A stretch of DNA of 64,000 nucleotides from Limonium bicolor (Eukaryota; Streptophyta; Magnoliopsida; Caryophyllales; Plumbaginaceae), in the NCBI GenBank assembly GCA_023374045.1, contig CM041781.1, positions 147,366,982 through 147,430,981 of the forward strand. The letters are read 5' to 3'. Shown in pieces: positions 10,433-23,840 of the stretch; positions within the stretch are counted from its first letter, which is position 1, and each line of letters begins with the position of its first letter. A model generated the notes under the pieces. The model did no database searches. It was not told the origin of the DNA and saw only the letters and a program-made list of their open reading frames with translations. A program made the translations under genes and the position numbers.

Positions 10433-13200
10433 TGTAATACCCCAAATTTCTTAAACTGTGATTAAGGTCTTATTAATTGTAAACCTTAGGAAACCCTAAT
10501 TTCTAAAGATGGAGAAGGTTATAATTAGTTGGAGGTGCTTGGTGAACATTAGAACTAGTTCCCGGAGTATCACCCGGTAAACCTTAGTTTCGCAATTTCT
10601 GAAATTCCTGAAAATTACTGAATTCCTCAGGAACTGAGAGTGGGTATCAACCTTAGGAAGTGTGTTAGATACTTTTGAGAGTGTTTTGAGGAAAGAAACA
10701 ATCATATCTTTCTTCTTTTAATATAAGACAATCTAGTTACATTTTTCAGTATTTAGTGGTTCTGGGCAAACGGGGCTTAAGGAGAGCTCAAAAGTGACCC
10801 GAGGAAATTCCTTAAACTTGATAACCCACACTAGTATTAACATACCTACATATATAGTCTTAATTCCCATAAAAGCTCAAGCCAAACATGGCCTAAGATG
10901 GTGGCCGAAAATATCAAGGAAGGAGGAGAAAAATATCTCGGTTACTATTCACACCTCCTTACTATTCACACCTCACTATTTGTAATATGAAAACAACTTG
11001 CCCCCTCCTTATCCATTCAATGGCGGTTTGGCATGAGTGGTTAGGATTGGTTTTTGTCACCTAACACAAATCTATGGCTATGGACAATTCTAGAAGTATA
11101 ATTACAAATAGTAAGATAAGGATGAAAATGTATAAAAGGGGGGGTGGAGGTCGGCCATGGTAGGTGAGCAAGGTGGCCATTCTCTTCATCTACCTTGCTT
11201 CTCCTAAGCTAGAAAACACCATTGGAGCATAGGCAACAACACTCCTCCATTGGAAACACAAATCTAAGGTAGTAATTAAGCTAAAACCAAGGAAAAAGGC
11301 AAGTTTAAGGAGTGGAAGCCAAACTCCAAGGTGGGTGACTTGGTTGTTGGAGATTTTGAGCTCAAGAACTTATAATCAAGGTAGAAAAGCTCCAAAATGG
11401 CTAGGAGAGGACAGGTAACATCTATGCACATCACTTTCACCCTTTAAGCTTATTTTCCTTCTTAAGTCATTCTGTTTTGTTATCTACGAATCCTATCTCT
11501 TATTTTCTTAAAATTTTTACAGTAAACTAGGGATGAATAGTTAGTGAACATCCTAGAAAATCAAGTCGAAATAAGGTTGGGAAGTAGGAAAACACTAAAG
11601 AACTTTGAAAATGGAGAAAAATGAGCTTTAAGCTTTAGGAATTGTTTGGATGGGTTTCCGACATGGGTTTGAGCTAAAATTTTGAGGGTAGTCTTGAATA
11701 GTGAATATATGGTTATGGTTGAAAAATCAAGTCGAATGGAGAAATTTAAGTCGGTTAGACAAGGTAAAGAAGCTAAAAATGAGAAAATGTGCTTTAAGCC
11801 TTTCCGAATGTTTGAATGGGTTTCCGAATTGATCTTGAGCTGAAATTTTGAGGAGATACTTGTGTTGTTGATATTGGATCATGGTTAAATATTTAGGCCG
11901 AGACTCGTTTGGGAAGTTGTTTAAGTTGGTGAATAGTGATTTTGGCTAAAAATAAGAATTTAAGCTTTCTAAGGTGGTTTCTTGGAAATTGTTTGATTCT
12001 CTGATTTATTGGAGCTTGAATGGTATTGTTATGATGTTATTAAGGTTATTTTACAAGTGGTGAGCTTGATGTGTGAATTACTACTTGTGTAAAGCTTGGT
12101 TATGATATCTTACTCATGGTTTGCAAATGTGTTTAAGGATAACCTCTTGTGGTGGTGGTGGAAAGTATTGTGTGATGTTGATATCATGGTTATCCTAAGG
12201 CTATGCCTCTTGTGAGAGCCTTTAAGGCCAAGCCGACGTTCCGGCAACAATATAAGCTCCTACTAATGAAATTGGAGCTGCCACTATGATCTACTCCTAT
12301 TGGGCAGAAGTTTTCAATAGGGGGGTGTGCACACTTAAGGACATAGGGTGGGTGGTGGTGGTGGACTTCATTTGGAAATATCTTGTATTTGATATTAATT
12401 ATCTCTTGATAATTCCTGGTACAGGTAAATGGTGTGTGATCTATTCTGATTTGTTATATTTGTTAATATTTGCTGGAAACAAAGGTTTTAAAGAGAAAAT
12501 AAGTTTTTACGGGGTGTGGTAGTGTTACTCAGTTTTTACTGATTTTATTTGGTTGTGTTTTCCTGTGTATATGTATTCTGTGAATTCAGGGTAACTGGGA
12601 TGGACACCTTCTCTGCACTGAGGACGAGTCCACCGATACTTTCTATATTTTCATGTTTCACCTATCGTAGAAGTTACAGCCTGGGGTCACCGAGATAATT
12701 TATGAGGAGTGGAACAAGAAGATACAAGGTTTTAGGCACCCGGAAAATGGCACCAGTCAGTCCATCACTCATGATGTTTCCACAGTGTACGAGTATATGC
12801 AAGTGGTCCCTAGTTAGATGCTAGCGATGTAATAGCCTTTTGATACCCCTTTACTTTTGGTGTAAAATAGGAATAGGAGCTAACATAGTAGTTGGCTGGA
12901 AGGGGTCTTTTGGTACTAAGGTGTAAAGTGACGGGTTGGTTGTGTCACTCTTTTGATAGTAACAACAATGTAAGATAGCTAGCGTAGGGGTGGTGGTGGT
13001 AATAGCCTTACACTTACTAGTGGTTAGTAAGTGTGGCGGTAACCCCCGGTGATAGTATAGGGGACCTTTGTAAAAAAAGAAGACTGACGCATGTATAATA
13101 TAAGTTGTTATTTCAGTTATAACATGTCTCTAAAGAATAAAAAAAAAAGAAGAAAAAAAAAGAGGCTAAGTAAATGGTGGTGGTAAACCGGGGTGTTACA
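10433..13200 (+). repeat. 3' LTR of the Tekay-type element
   Basis: It begins TGTAATACCCC and ends GGGGTGTTACA, 2768 bp. It pairs with 2517-5295, and differences are mostly small indels plus scattered substitutions. It is followed immediately by the target duplication CTCTT. Confidence 0.93.
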
Positions 13201-14463
13201 CTCTTCCTCTCCTCGAATTCGGTCAAGTGGGAATGGAGTTGTCAAAATCCATCCCAACATTCAAGGAACACAAAAACGTATTCAATTAATCTTCTAAACC
13301 CTTAGGAAATTCTAATTCAATGAAAGGGGCTTAAAGCACAAAGTTAGGGTTTTACCTTGGGAGTGTTTTGGAGGGGTTTTAACCCTTGAATCAAAATAAG
13401 GATCCACCACCATTGGAAAGGTGATACAATGCTCAAACAAAGAAGAAAGAAAAGCATGAGAATGGGCAAAAATCGGCCATACAAGGAGTGGGAAGAAAAG
13501 TGAGCTTTTCTTTGAAATTTTTACCTTAATGGAGAGAGGGGACTCTAAGCTCCAGGAATCTCTCGTTTTCTCTTCAAATGCGGAAAACCCATGAAGATGA
13601 ACTTCACCATTTTGAAATTCTAAAAAGAGGGAAGTGTAGAGCTTGAGGAGGAGAAGAAGAATATGTAATTTTTTCTTGATTTGGAGCCTTGGTGTGGCTT
13701 GGGCAAGCTTGGAAAGAAAGGCTGCCATGGAGGAAGCTCAACATCTGCTAGAACCAGAGGGGGAGGAGAAAAAAAGGCAGAGAAGAATAAAGGGAGGAAA
13801 GAGACGAGGAAAGGAGAAATGGGGGGAGAGAGAAGAGGGAGTTACTTTTTAACTTTTCCACTTTTTCTTTTCTCTCTTTCTTTTCTTTCTAACTTAGTGT
13901 GTGTGAGAGGCTCCTCTCCTTATTAAAACCGGCTCCATACAGTATATAAGCTGGGAGCGTTTTTCATTTTCTACAGAAAACGCTCGTTAATCTACCCGGT
14001 TTAAGCACTATTCACTAACCGGGCCCGTTTTCCGGATTTTTCTCGTTTCTTTAATTTTAATGGCTCTTAAGCTTCCATTAATGTTTAATTACAGTTATTT
14101 AATGAACTATAATTTTTTACGGGTTCATTTGACCACTCAAAGTCGTGTTTTTGGGTTTTCTCAAAAAACGTGCGCTAAGTCTTTATTGGCATTTTAATAT
14201 ATTATTTGGATCCGTTTTCTTCGGGAATTGTTCCCATATGTTATTTAGGAATTATTAAGCCTTCTAAATTCATCTAAGACCCTTGTCGAGGTCATATTCC
14301 TCCTACGGTCACCTAACGCTCATATTTGGCATTTTTCGCTTTTTAAGCGTTTTCTCTTTTATTTTGGATTTATTCTCTTTACCAAAATTACTTAGGCACT
14401 ATTAGGCCCTCAAATATCATATTAGAGTAATTTAATCACCCTAATTAAGTTCAGGGTATTTCA
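13201..14463 (-). mobile_element. Element D 3' LTR, second piece
   Basis: This continues 1170-2516 after the Tekay-type insertion (bases 13201-13205 are the duplicated CTCTT). It ends with ...GGGTATTTCA at 14463; on the minus strand that is TGAAATACCC, the start of the LTR. A TATA-like TTTTAATAAGG occurs on the minus strand near 13920-13930, and two short inverted repeats (GAGCGTTTTTC...GAAAACGCTC and ACCCGGTT...AACCGGG) lie at about 13955-14030. The purine-rich ORFs at 13643-13926 show no domain and look like LTR sequence. Confidence 0.75.
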
Positions 14464-14498
14464 ACCTACCCCCTTTAAAGAACTTTGTCCTCAAAGTT
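14464..14498 (-). promoter_or_regulatory. Polypurine tract and upstream hairpin of element D
   Basis: Read on the minus strand, the hairpin AACTTTG-AGGA-CAAAGTT (14481-14498) is followed 7 nt later by AGGGGGTAGGT, directly next to the LTR start. This marks the 3' end of the D interior and fixes its minus orientation, in agreement with its primer site at 44026-44037. Confidence 0.8.
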
Positions 14499-15914
14499 GG
14501 TGAATCTAATATTGTTAGTCACCCAAGTACTCAATACCAAGGTTATAAACTCTATATAACCTGACAGACTCCAATGTCTGACTCAATACATACCACACAT
14601 TCAAACAGCATCTCACAACATGTATAGCAACCAAAAATATTCTTGTCCAAACTCTCCATGGGGTTCATCTGTAGATAAAGAAGGCACACAGTCCTCTCCC
14701 ATATCGAGTGATCCCTCTGGTACCGGTCACGTTTGAACACTTACTCTTTCTGGTTCATGGCCGTCATAACTTTGGGCACTTATGCTCTCTGGCCTTACGG
14801 TCCATTGGTTCTGATCAAATTCATTTGCACATCTAGAGATTCTTCAGGCTCCAAAGTGAGTACTCTTCCCTGACCGGATTACTCATATCCGGCAGCCCTT
14901 GGAAAAATACAAAATACACACTACAAACGTCCTACCGGTCACTTAGTATCGTTTCTCCTCCGTTGTAATGGTTTCAAAACTAATCATCACTTCCACGGGC
15001 TCACAGCTAGCCTTACTTCCCAGGTTCGACCCAATACCGGTGCCTAGCCTTGAGAAGGTCCAACTAGCGCCCATGGAAGCGGTTTCTAAACCAATCCTCA
15101 TTCTTAAGTTTGAAAAAAACCATTTGTATCAAAATCAGTTTGCAAAATTCATTTTGAAAACTCAATCCAACTCCAAGTTCCAATTTGTGTTAGTTTCACC
15201 TATTACTAGTGCGATTACTTGTAGCCACTTATAGGAAGCTTCAAGAGTCATTCAACCCTAATGTGATCAGCATTGGTGTTGAACTATCCATCCACCCCAA
15301 TTTGTGTTCGGTTTCCCTTGATCGCTAGCAAATCAAGTTCCACCTCGCACCTCAATTCACACAATCAAATAGTCAAACATTAATTTCATTTTCTATCTTC
15401 TTAATCTTGCTAGTCATAATCACCCATCAATGAATTTACCAATTTCTAGAATCCATTTACTCACTTACTAGTCATCTCATCAATTATTACTCAATTTCTT
15501 CAACTATTATACCTATGAATTCAAAGGTTAGTTTCCAATTAGTTTTTCTATCCTAAAATCGTTCGTAAGTCAAATCAATTTCTATCCTCAAATTATTCGC
15601 CAATACAATCAAATCAAGTTACCTAGGGGACTCAATTCCCACTAGGTTTAACATCAGTTTCATACAGATTTATACTCATCCAATCTCCCAAACGTACTCC
15701 TTTTTCATACTATTACCAATCGGGGTTCTCATTCCCCTAGAGTTTCTCTACTCCTTTCCACTTCCAAGCTCACAATCAATACTCCTTTCCACTTCAAATC
15801 TCATAATCAACCATAATTACACTATGAATGGTATACATATGTTTATGTAACATAAGTACCAATCATCAAGGCAAATTCTTTTACGATATGCATTGTAGTT
15901 TACACACTTGTAAC
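14464..15914 (-). mobile_element. Element D interior, part 1 (non-coding)
   Basis: No recognisable gag, pol or env domain is seen on either strand. The sequence is AT- and C-rich with short unrelated ORFs, such as 14968-15234 (+), that match nothing I know. It ends at the insertion point of element E, whose left flank is GTAAC (15910-15914). Together with about 40360-44042 it gives D an interior of about 5.1 kb. Confidence 0.65.
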
Positions 15915-17736
15915 TGCAAACGATAAATTTGACCTATTAAATACCAAGAAATAATCTTAGAGAATAATAAATCAGAAAACCGTCAGGTTGCAAAAATCCT
16001 GGTTATTGTAGTAGAGTTTATGGGAACCAGGTATCGAACCGTGGGACTATGTGATAATTATCTAGACTTAGCAAAGGTTATAAATTGAGGGGGAATTTTG
16101 TTTTGTTCTAAACTGTGAATTATAATAAAGACAACAAGAATTTAAATAACAGCTAATAATTAAAATAACAGAATATTAAAAGTGGTTGTGAATATGGAAG
16201 AACGGACTCTGGGTTCAGGTTTTACTCGTTTGATTAATTATGCTATTCTACCGGTTTAATTAAGAATAATTTGGCAAAATTCCTTTTATAGTCTTTAGAT
16301 TTAAATCCTAAATTCTAATGACCTCGTTTACCAGAACATGCAAGGTTTGATCTAAACTCAGGCAAAACACATGTAAACGGCTAGTTAAAAGGAATATAAT
16401 TTTGCATCTGAAATACTAGATTTATTCAATCAGAATAAATTTTTCCACAGACATAACAATTAATGTGACCTATCTATTTATCACGGATCTGATCAAAATA
16501 GATTTCGTAAAGCAATTCAATAAACTCATGTAATTTATTAAAAAGCGAGATAATAACATTAATTGTATCAAATTATAATTAATTTAAACCGGTAAAATAA
16601 AGTGCACAATTAAAACAAACTAATAATAACCATCTCCCAGAGTATAAATAATCTAACCGGACATGTTAAATAAATGAGCAGAGGTAAGAGTAAAAGAAAT
16701 CATCTGTTCGCTGACTCCTGCTCCGTTATTCTGACAGCCCGGAATAGAATTGAGGCAGATGATAATATATGGAGAATGGTGGGGCGTGAGTTTTGTGGTG
16801 GTGGTCGAATGATTTGTGAATTGTAAATGGATGTGTACGTAAGTGAATTTGGAGAATGAATTTGTGAGTGTGTGAGTGAATACGTGTGGTGATGTTTACG
16901 GGAGAAAGAAAATAAAATGGTAGTTGTGTCGAGTGAATTATGGAGAAGATGGATGAAGTGGTGGATTCGTCGATGACTGGATCGTGGGTGAATGACTCGA
17001 TGATTTTTAGCAAGCAAAGCGTAGGTTTATATAGGCGGAGGACATGGGAAACAGACAAGGAAGAGAACGGTGCAGTAGGTGAGTGGCGGTGGATTGCAGT
17101 CAGAGATTTCATCGGGCAGTGCAATTGATTTCAGACAGATTTAATTGATGACCCGCAGCAGCCATTGATTGGAGAGCCGGCGTCACTCTCGCACAAATTA
17201 AGGTGGGCGATCGTCTGTAATAAATGAAGTAGCAGTTGGAGTGCGGCGCCGCGAAAGAAGAAGAAGACGCCGCGAAGAACGAAGAAAAACTGCTTCGCGA
17301 GCTTCGTCCGCCTGTAGTACCGCCTGTACTACCGCCTAATAACAGGCGGTTGCTTTGCCTGTCCGCCTCCAAGAACTCGCCAAAACAGGCGGTTCGTTGT
17401 GTCTCGTCCGCCAGTTATGGTGATGTACAGGGGGCGGTTGTCATGCGAGAATATATATATATATATATATATATATACTGATGTACTACAATCTTCAACC
17501 GGCTCCCGATTCTTCGTTATAAGTCCGTTTTACTCGCCGTTTGTTGTGTTGGAAAGCTCGTGAGGAGAACTATGCATTTCTGTCATTATTTCCTGATTTT
17601 ATCATATAAATTGGAATTAGTTCCTACCCAAAGTAAGAGTTACAAAAAGCATAGGATAAGTGTGAGAAGGTGCGTAAAAAGTTACATAAAATAATTATCT
17701 AGCACCTATAAAACTATATAAATTTCACACTTATCA
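15915..17736 (-). repeat. 3' LTR of element E
   Basis: On the plus strand it runs from TGCAAACGAT to CACTTATCA, 1822 bp, and pairs with 38507-40355. It has a GC-rich block at about 17240-17430 with several GTCCGCC / GGCGG repeats, and an alternating AT run at 17451-17477 that reads TATATATA in the element direction and could serve as the TATA region. Compared with the other LTR it lacks one 38 nt repeat unit near 17390. ORFs at 16700-17481 are in LTR sequence and show no domains. Confidence 0.92.
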
Positions 17737-17776
17737 AATCACCCCACACTTAGCTCTTTGCTTGTCCTCAAGCAAA
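17737..17776 (-). promoter_or_regulatory. Polypurine tract and hairpin next to the 3' LTR of E
   Basis: In element orientation a hairpin TTTGCTTG-AGGA-CAAGCAAA (17757-17776) is followed 11 nt later by GGGG of the tract GTGTGGGGTGATT, directly before the LTR start TGATAAGTG. The same arrangement is found in element F at 57093-57131. The rest of the E interior up to 18040 is non-coding. Confidence 0.85.
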
Positions 17777-17985
17777 ACTCTCAAACACGAGTTCAAGTCA
17801 AGCGAATGAAACTCAACTAAAAAGGAAGGACACAGAAGAAAGATTATTAGTTTTACCAATACAAGGGCATTTTTCTTTTTTTCATAAAACAAGAAGTCAT
17901 TCAAAGCTAATAATAGAGAAACAAAACCATAAGAACCTCGCCTTTAGCAATGAGCCAATCCACCTTTACATTCTCAAATCGTTAG

Positions 17986-18040
17986 AACGACAATGGGCAT
18001 GAAGTAAGATCTTATTCCATCATACCTTTCAATGCCACAT
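17986..18040. repeat. 55 bp flank duplication, left copy
   Basis: These 55 bases of element E, from AACGACAATGGG to AATGCCACAT, occur again without any difference at 31528-31582, on the other side of element G. A normal LTR integration would leave only about 5 bp (here CACAT). Confidence 0.95.
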
Positions 18041-21000
18041 TGTAACGCCCCTACTTATCATAAATGCAGCGGAAATAAAATACTAAGGCGATTACAGATC
18101 ATCGGGTTCCAAACACCCGGCACCAAACCTTACCAATTACAACTTACGATATTACAAATGCTACGGTCTGAACTCGAGAAAACATAGTATAAAAGTAATG
18201 ATAACAAAATACAGTAGCTCTCCAAAATCCTAATTCCCATCCCATACACTCATACTCTTCGTGGCCACCTGTATAACAAATCGTACCTGCAAGATGAAAC
18301 CAAGCAGCCCACCCCGGGAGGGGTGAGTCAGTTCCCTGGAATGGAACTGGTACAACTCTCCAAAACAAAAGTTTAAAACATAACTCCTGAAACAAACAAT
18401 AACTCGAAGTCAAACGCTTAAAACAAAAACAGAAGAACAAGGCACATCAAAATCACCAAGTCAAAGATATCAAGTCAAGGATAGAGATAAATAACAAGAA
18501 GTAAAGTGAGTCAACTTAAAAGAAACCACGCCAGAATTAGTGAACATCCATTGCTTAAGTTAGATTCAGTTCCAATTAGGATTAGAAAGACCCAAGTAGT
18601 CACAAGGACTAGGAATGAAAGAAGATATCCAAGAACCCATAACTCAAGAGTGGAATAAAACCAATTGGGAGAGATGGCCCCCACCGCCAGTCAGTTGCCA
18701 CAAGGGCGAGGTAAACAGACCTCCGCTGTCAGTTGCCACAAAGGGCGAGGTATAGCAGACCTCCGCTGCCACCGACCCGTTCTCGGTCATCGGTGAAAAG
18801 TGAGTGCACCACTTAATAGAAAGAATCCATACCCAATATATACCAAGATTGACATTTTCCATATACCCACTAGATTATTAACTGCACGAGTGCAATACCA
18901 AAACACTCAGTCCTACAGAGTGCAGAGGCGTAAACCCTCAACAGTCAATATCTAATGGGGTAACCAGATAAGAGGAACCAATGATCATGTGAGTTGTACA
19001 TCCAAGGCTCAGTCAGTCACAACAGGCTGAGTTAGTCAAACAAACAATTTCCTTTCAAGATTCATTCAAACTCATTTAGCGTTTCTCAAGACATTCCATA
19101 AAATCCGTCACCAAAAGCATCTGAGTACGAGAGATCGTACAAAACATTCCATCAAGTCCATAACACATCAAGTTGAGTACGAGAAATCGTACCTGGTAAT
19201 CGCTGTAGCAGTTCTAGTCGACTTGTGCAAATAATCAACAATACTCTGAGGAATATTAAAGGTAGTCTAACATCAATAACTCGTAACCTAAGTTAAACTT
19301 AAATAAATTCCTTACTCTTATTTCTAAGTCTCAATTGTCCTTTAAGCCCTCGCTTAAATGTTATGTATAACCTTTGACTTATATTAGAATGTTGTATAAC
19401 CCAAGGTTGTAAGACCAGGGAATGTATTTTTATTGACACTTGCTAATTGTTCCACTCTTATCCACTTTACTCATACTTAACCCTAATTCCCAATTCAAGA
19501 CTCTTAGACCCTTATATCATAAGTGCATATTATATTATTCTAATCTTAGAATCTCAATAATAATTTTTAAGCTTAATATTTTATTCCTAATTTAGAATAA
19601 ATATCGGGTTATGACCTATGATAGGTTTATCTTAGAATATTATACCATTATTTCACAATGTAATGATTATGTATTTTATCAGTATTACCAAATAATCCAT
19701 TATGATTAAGTTTTCCCCTCAACTTAATTAAGATCTACATCCTGTATATTGGAAACATGGTGTTATAGATGCATTTTATGATAACCTAATTGAGTTACTA
19801 CACTCATTTATCATATGTTTAGTTTAGGATGACTTTTATTACAACCATCTAATAATCTTATCATAAGATGTTAAATTGCTTCTCATCTTGAATAACTATA
19901 TTATAGTTAACTTAGATTTATCGAACTCTTACATTTAGTATTTCCATGGTATATTATTTACTTTATCATTAACTATATAATAAGGCACTTTAAGATAACC
20001 TTTTATTTATCCTTGCTTACATTTAATTTCCCAAATGTTTTATTTTTACACACATTCCCGCTATAGACTATGTATAATCCTTTTATACTAAATTTTAATA
20101 AACTTACGTCTTAAAATACATTTTTCATATTGTTTACAAAACCTAAGGTTTCAAAGGAATAACTTAATAAAGTAATCTCCTTTATTATGTTTTAGGATGA
20201 ATATTATATCTTAACATAAGGTAGAATTTATCTAAGAATTAAACTCTCATTCACAAGTGAAATTGTCAATCACTTAATAAGATATTATGTTCTGAAAAAT
20301 CCTCATACCTTATACTCAAATGACACATTAATATTTTTTTTTAGCGTCGTAAAGTAGATCAATATAATCTCTTATGTAACTTAGTTTTATCTAATAAAAG
20401 GTTCAAAGGTTTTAAGTATCAAATTCCTATTTAAAACCTTTCTATAAATTCTAACCACTAGATACCTCACTTAATTGTAGACTCACATCCTAAGTATTGG
20501 TAATTAATGTTATAAATGTATTTCATATGGCTTATCTAATGCCAAGAAACTTAAGGATTATTATTTAGATAAATTTCCAAATCATAGTTTAATGTAGTTT
20601 TATATCATAATCCTTTTAATGATTTTAACTTAAACATTAAGTTATATTTCAATACCTTAGATGTTAAGAAATGATTAAATCTAGACTTACTAACCACCTC
20701 ACATTCATATGTAAAAGTATTTTATTTACTTTATTATTGTTTATATATTAAGAACATTTAGATGTAAAAGTACTACATTTATTTATCATTAATTATAGAA
20801 TAAGATCTATTTGTGTAACATTTTATGTAATCTAATTTTTCCTAAGTTTTAACTTATTAATTACTTAACCAATTATAGACTTACATTATGGTCGTTGACT
20901 AATACTATACATGTATTTTAATACGCTTTATATAAATCTTAGAAATTCAAAGATAACTCCTTAAGTTTAATAATCTTAATTTAATACCGCCTCATATAGT

Positions 21001-23434
21001 ATTCTTTTATTAGTATTATGTAGAGGTTTAGTTTATCTCATTAATTCCTTCATATTATATTTTCTATAAGGCATTTTATTTCTTTTATTTATGTAGTTTT
21101 TTATGTGTAATAATATTAGGATTTATTCAAGACATTCCTTGTGTAGTTTTATTGCACTTAATTATTTATACTAACTTTTACACATAGCTACATCCAATAT
21201 TGGTTTATAAATAAAGTATTTCCCCTAGTTTTCGTTAAACATATTAGCTTCCATATATATATAATAAATAAAATATAGTTTAGTTAAATTCCTTGATTTA
21301 ATATAAGTTTCCATTATTTCTCTCATATAAATATATGTAACAATTTTTACTTCACTTAAAGTTAGTACCTAAAATATTTATAAAATTACTACTGTATTAA
21401 ATGTTAATCAGTCTTATTATATTTTCCCCAACCTATAAAGTTCATTAATCAACTATACTTCAATTTTTGATTACATTAAAAACCATATATTATAAGTTAT
21501 TCTTCTGAAAAACTCATAAACACAATTTTTAAACCCATTTACAATTGTCCAAAAATCCCCAAATTAACGATATAGTAACTATAACATTTTAGACATATTA
21601 TAAAAATTTTTATTTCATAAAAATATTATTTTAAATTATCCAAATAATTCCATAATACTCGTAACTTGCAAAAATCATAACTTATGTTTAAAACTCAAAA
21701 CCCATATTAATTTACATCAAAATAAACTAGATTTTATAAGGAATCTATGGTTAAAATTTCAAGTCAAAATACATTCGGAAAGGCCATTAAATAAATCTAG
21801 CAAGTTAGGACTTTATTCTGGAAATAATATAAAAACTTATACTTATATTTTGAAACGTTTTAATCGTGGCCGTCCGTTTCTTTTAACTGAGATCGGACGG
21901 CTCCTGATTGTCGAGTTCATCATCGAACTCAACTCGATTCCGAGTACTAAATCCCGATTTTCTCCTAATCTACAGAACGAAATCGAGTGATTCTTGTTCC
22001 TATCGATTCGAAATCAAATTACGGTTCTAACGGTACCAATTTCCCCAATTATAATGCAGAATTGAATAAATTCGAATCTGGGTTCGAAGTTAGGGTTCTT
22101 ATTTGGTTTCGGTTTCGATTTGCTAAAATTCCCTCAATTCATTGCTTAATTGGTTAAATTGATAGAGGGTTATGAACGGGAATGCAAAAACGAAGAGCAT
22201 AGATGGTGGAATTTGGTCTGAAACTCACCGGAGATGCGCCGGTTATGAAATCGAAATCGATTTCTGGAAAGGTCAATATTTTATGTGCAGTTCGAGTAGC
22301 CTACTTCATGGGTCAAACTCGTGCTAACTGAGATTGATTCAATCCATGAAACCTACGTCATTTTAAAGTAGACATGTAACTCTAGATGTTAGTGGAAGAA
22401 TCATTGAATTTGATAAACTAGGGAGAAAGTTACAGATCTCACAAGATCTGTGTTTACCTAGTTGGTTTCGGAGTAAACTGGGCAGAAATACCACCGTGAT
22501 CGAGTAGGCAACTTTAGACAGCTTTATCTCGCGACCCAATGCGAATCAGCCTGGCCATTAACATGAAAGTTATAGAGGGATTAAAGATCTTCAAAACAAG
22601 CTAAAGAACAGGAAATTTGGATGAGAAATGAAGAAGTTATGGCGTGACGAAGTTTACCCGATTCAGAAAAAACTGGAATTCTGGGTTACGAATTCGCAAG
22701 GAAGCAACTTTAGATCGATTTTCCGTCGATGTAGAAGGAGTTAGATGATGTGTGGAGTAATGGTTGGAAAGAGGAAAGATAGGAGAATCGAATGAAACAA
22801 ACGGCATACCAAATGGTGGAGTAGGGAAAAAGATATAGGTGTCTAAAGATCGACCCTTGGCATGCCATAACTGAAGGAAATCTGAAAAGACTAAGTTAAA
22901 TCGGGCTGACTGGGCGCGACACGTGTCCTGGACACGTCAGCATCCTTCAAAATTTTGGCTCTAAACTTCAATTTATCATAACTTTGGCTAGGATGATCCG
23001 TTTTTAATGTTCTTTTATCGATCTTCATAGTTTTTCATAACCTATTTATTGGTATAGGTTTCATGGCCTGGTTTGACCATTCTCAAAAAGTCAACTCTAG
23101 CAAGGCTTAATAAGCTTTAAGGTTTCTAGAATTTTATATTGACTTTTATGTTTCAAAACAATGTTCCAACACTTCCTAAAATCTTTATAATATATTTGGA
23201 GTGTTTAGAAATTTTCCCAAGATTTATTGACTTATAAATCTTATTATTAAATTCATAATACTATATAATATGTATAATAATTAGGGTTAATAGGAGAAAA
23301 CCCTAAATAAATTTCACAATTCCATATAATAACTTAATATTCATAATTCCATACCATAATTTAATATTAATAGTATTATTTGGTTTAATAAAAGAAATCC
23401 CCTAAATTATTTAAATTAATTTAGGGGTATTTCA
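18041..23434 (-). repeat. 3' LTR of element G
   Basis: On the plus strand it starts TGTAACGCCCC and ends GGGGTATTTCA. It contains a two-copy repeat of about 40 bp at about 18690-18765 (CAGTTGCCACAAGGGCGAGG...CCTCCGCTG), a very AT-rich core at about 19300-21850, and a more balanced part at about 21850-23100. A short ORF near 22173 is disrupted relative to its partner copy near 30334, so I do not count it as a gene. Confidence 0.9.
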
Positions 23435-23517
23435 GTATATCCCCTTAACAGAAACTTCGCCTCGAAGTTTAAAAATCAACTAATAAGCACTCACACCACT
23501 TCGGGTGTGCTAAACCA
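23435..23517 (-). promoter_or_regulatory. Polypurine tract and hairpin module 1 of element G
   Basis: On the minus strand the hairpin AACTTCG-AGG-CGAAGTT (23453-23469) is followed 8 nt later by GGGG and then the LTR start TGAAATACCCC. A second hairpin, around CACACC...GGTGTG (about 23492-23509), lies farther from the tract. Confidence 0.8.
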
Positions 23518-23760
23518 TATAATTCCAACGAAATTCCATACCAATCCAATCCTTTATTTCCATCCATTCCCATTCCACATTCCACTCGAGATTACTCAAA
23601 CTCAAACTGAACCAAGATATACCGAGATATTTCATGATAAAAATAAAAAGTCACATGCGGTGTCATAATGTAAAACCAAGTACACACATACACCTCTTAC
23701 TCTGCTAATCACGCAACAGGGCATAATCTGGATGAGGTAGCGAAGAAGGATTATGCTCTA

Positions 23761-23840
23761 CCCCCCCCCTTAACAGAACTTCGTCCGAAGTTAAGATTTA
23801 TCTACAACTACTCACACCCGCTTCCGGTGTGTGGGTAAAC
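23761..23840 (-). promoter_or_regulatory. Polypurine tract and hairpin module 2 of element G
   Basis: This is a diverged duplicate of module 1 about 320 bp further inside: a nine-base G-run on the minus strand (23761-23769), 7 nt spacer, hairpin AACTTCG-GA-CGAAGTT (23777-23792), then a second hairpin with CACACC-type arms near 23814-23832. It is not adjacent to the LTR. Confidence 0.75.

Larger units (their letters stand above)
2517..13200 (+). mobile_element. Ty3/gypsy chromovirus, Tekay/Del type, full-length but decayed
   Basis: A complete LTR retrotransposon structure is present: LTRs at 2517-5295 and 10433-13200, an initiator-Met tRNA primer site at 5299-5310, gag, protease, RT, RNase H, integrase and a C-terminal chromodomain, and a purine tract ending at 10432. 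The exact 5 bp repeat CTCTT flanks it (2512-2516 and 13201-13205), so it is one insertion. Domain order PR-RT-RH-INT with a C-terminal chromodomain and the tRNA-iMet primer site point to the Tekay/Del chromovirus lineage. Several frameshifts and stops in gag-pol make it non-autonomous as written. It sits inside the 3' LTR of element D. Confidence 0.93.
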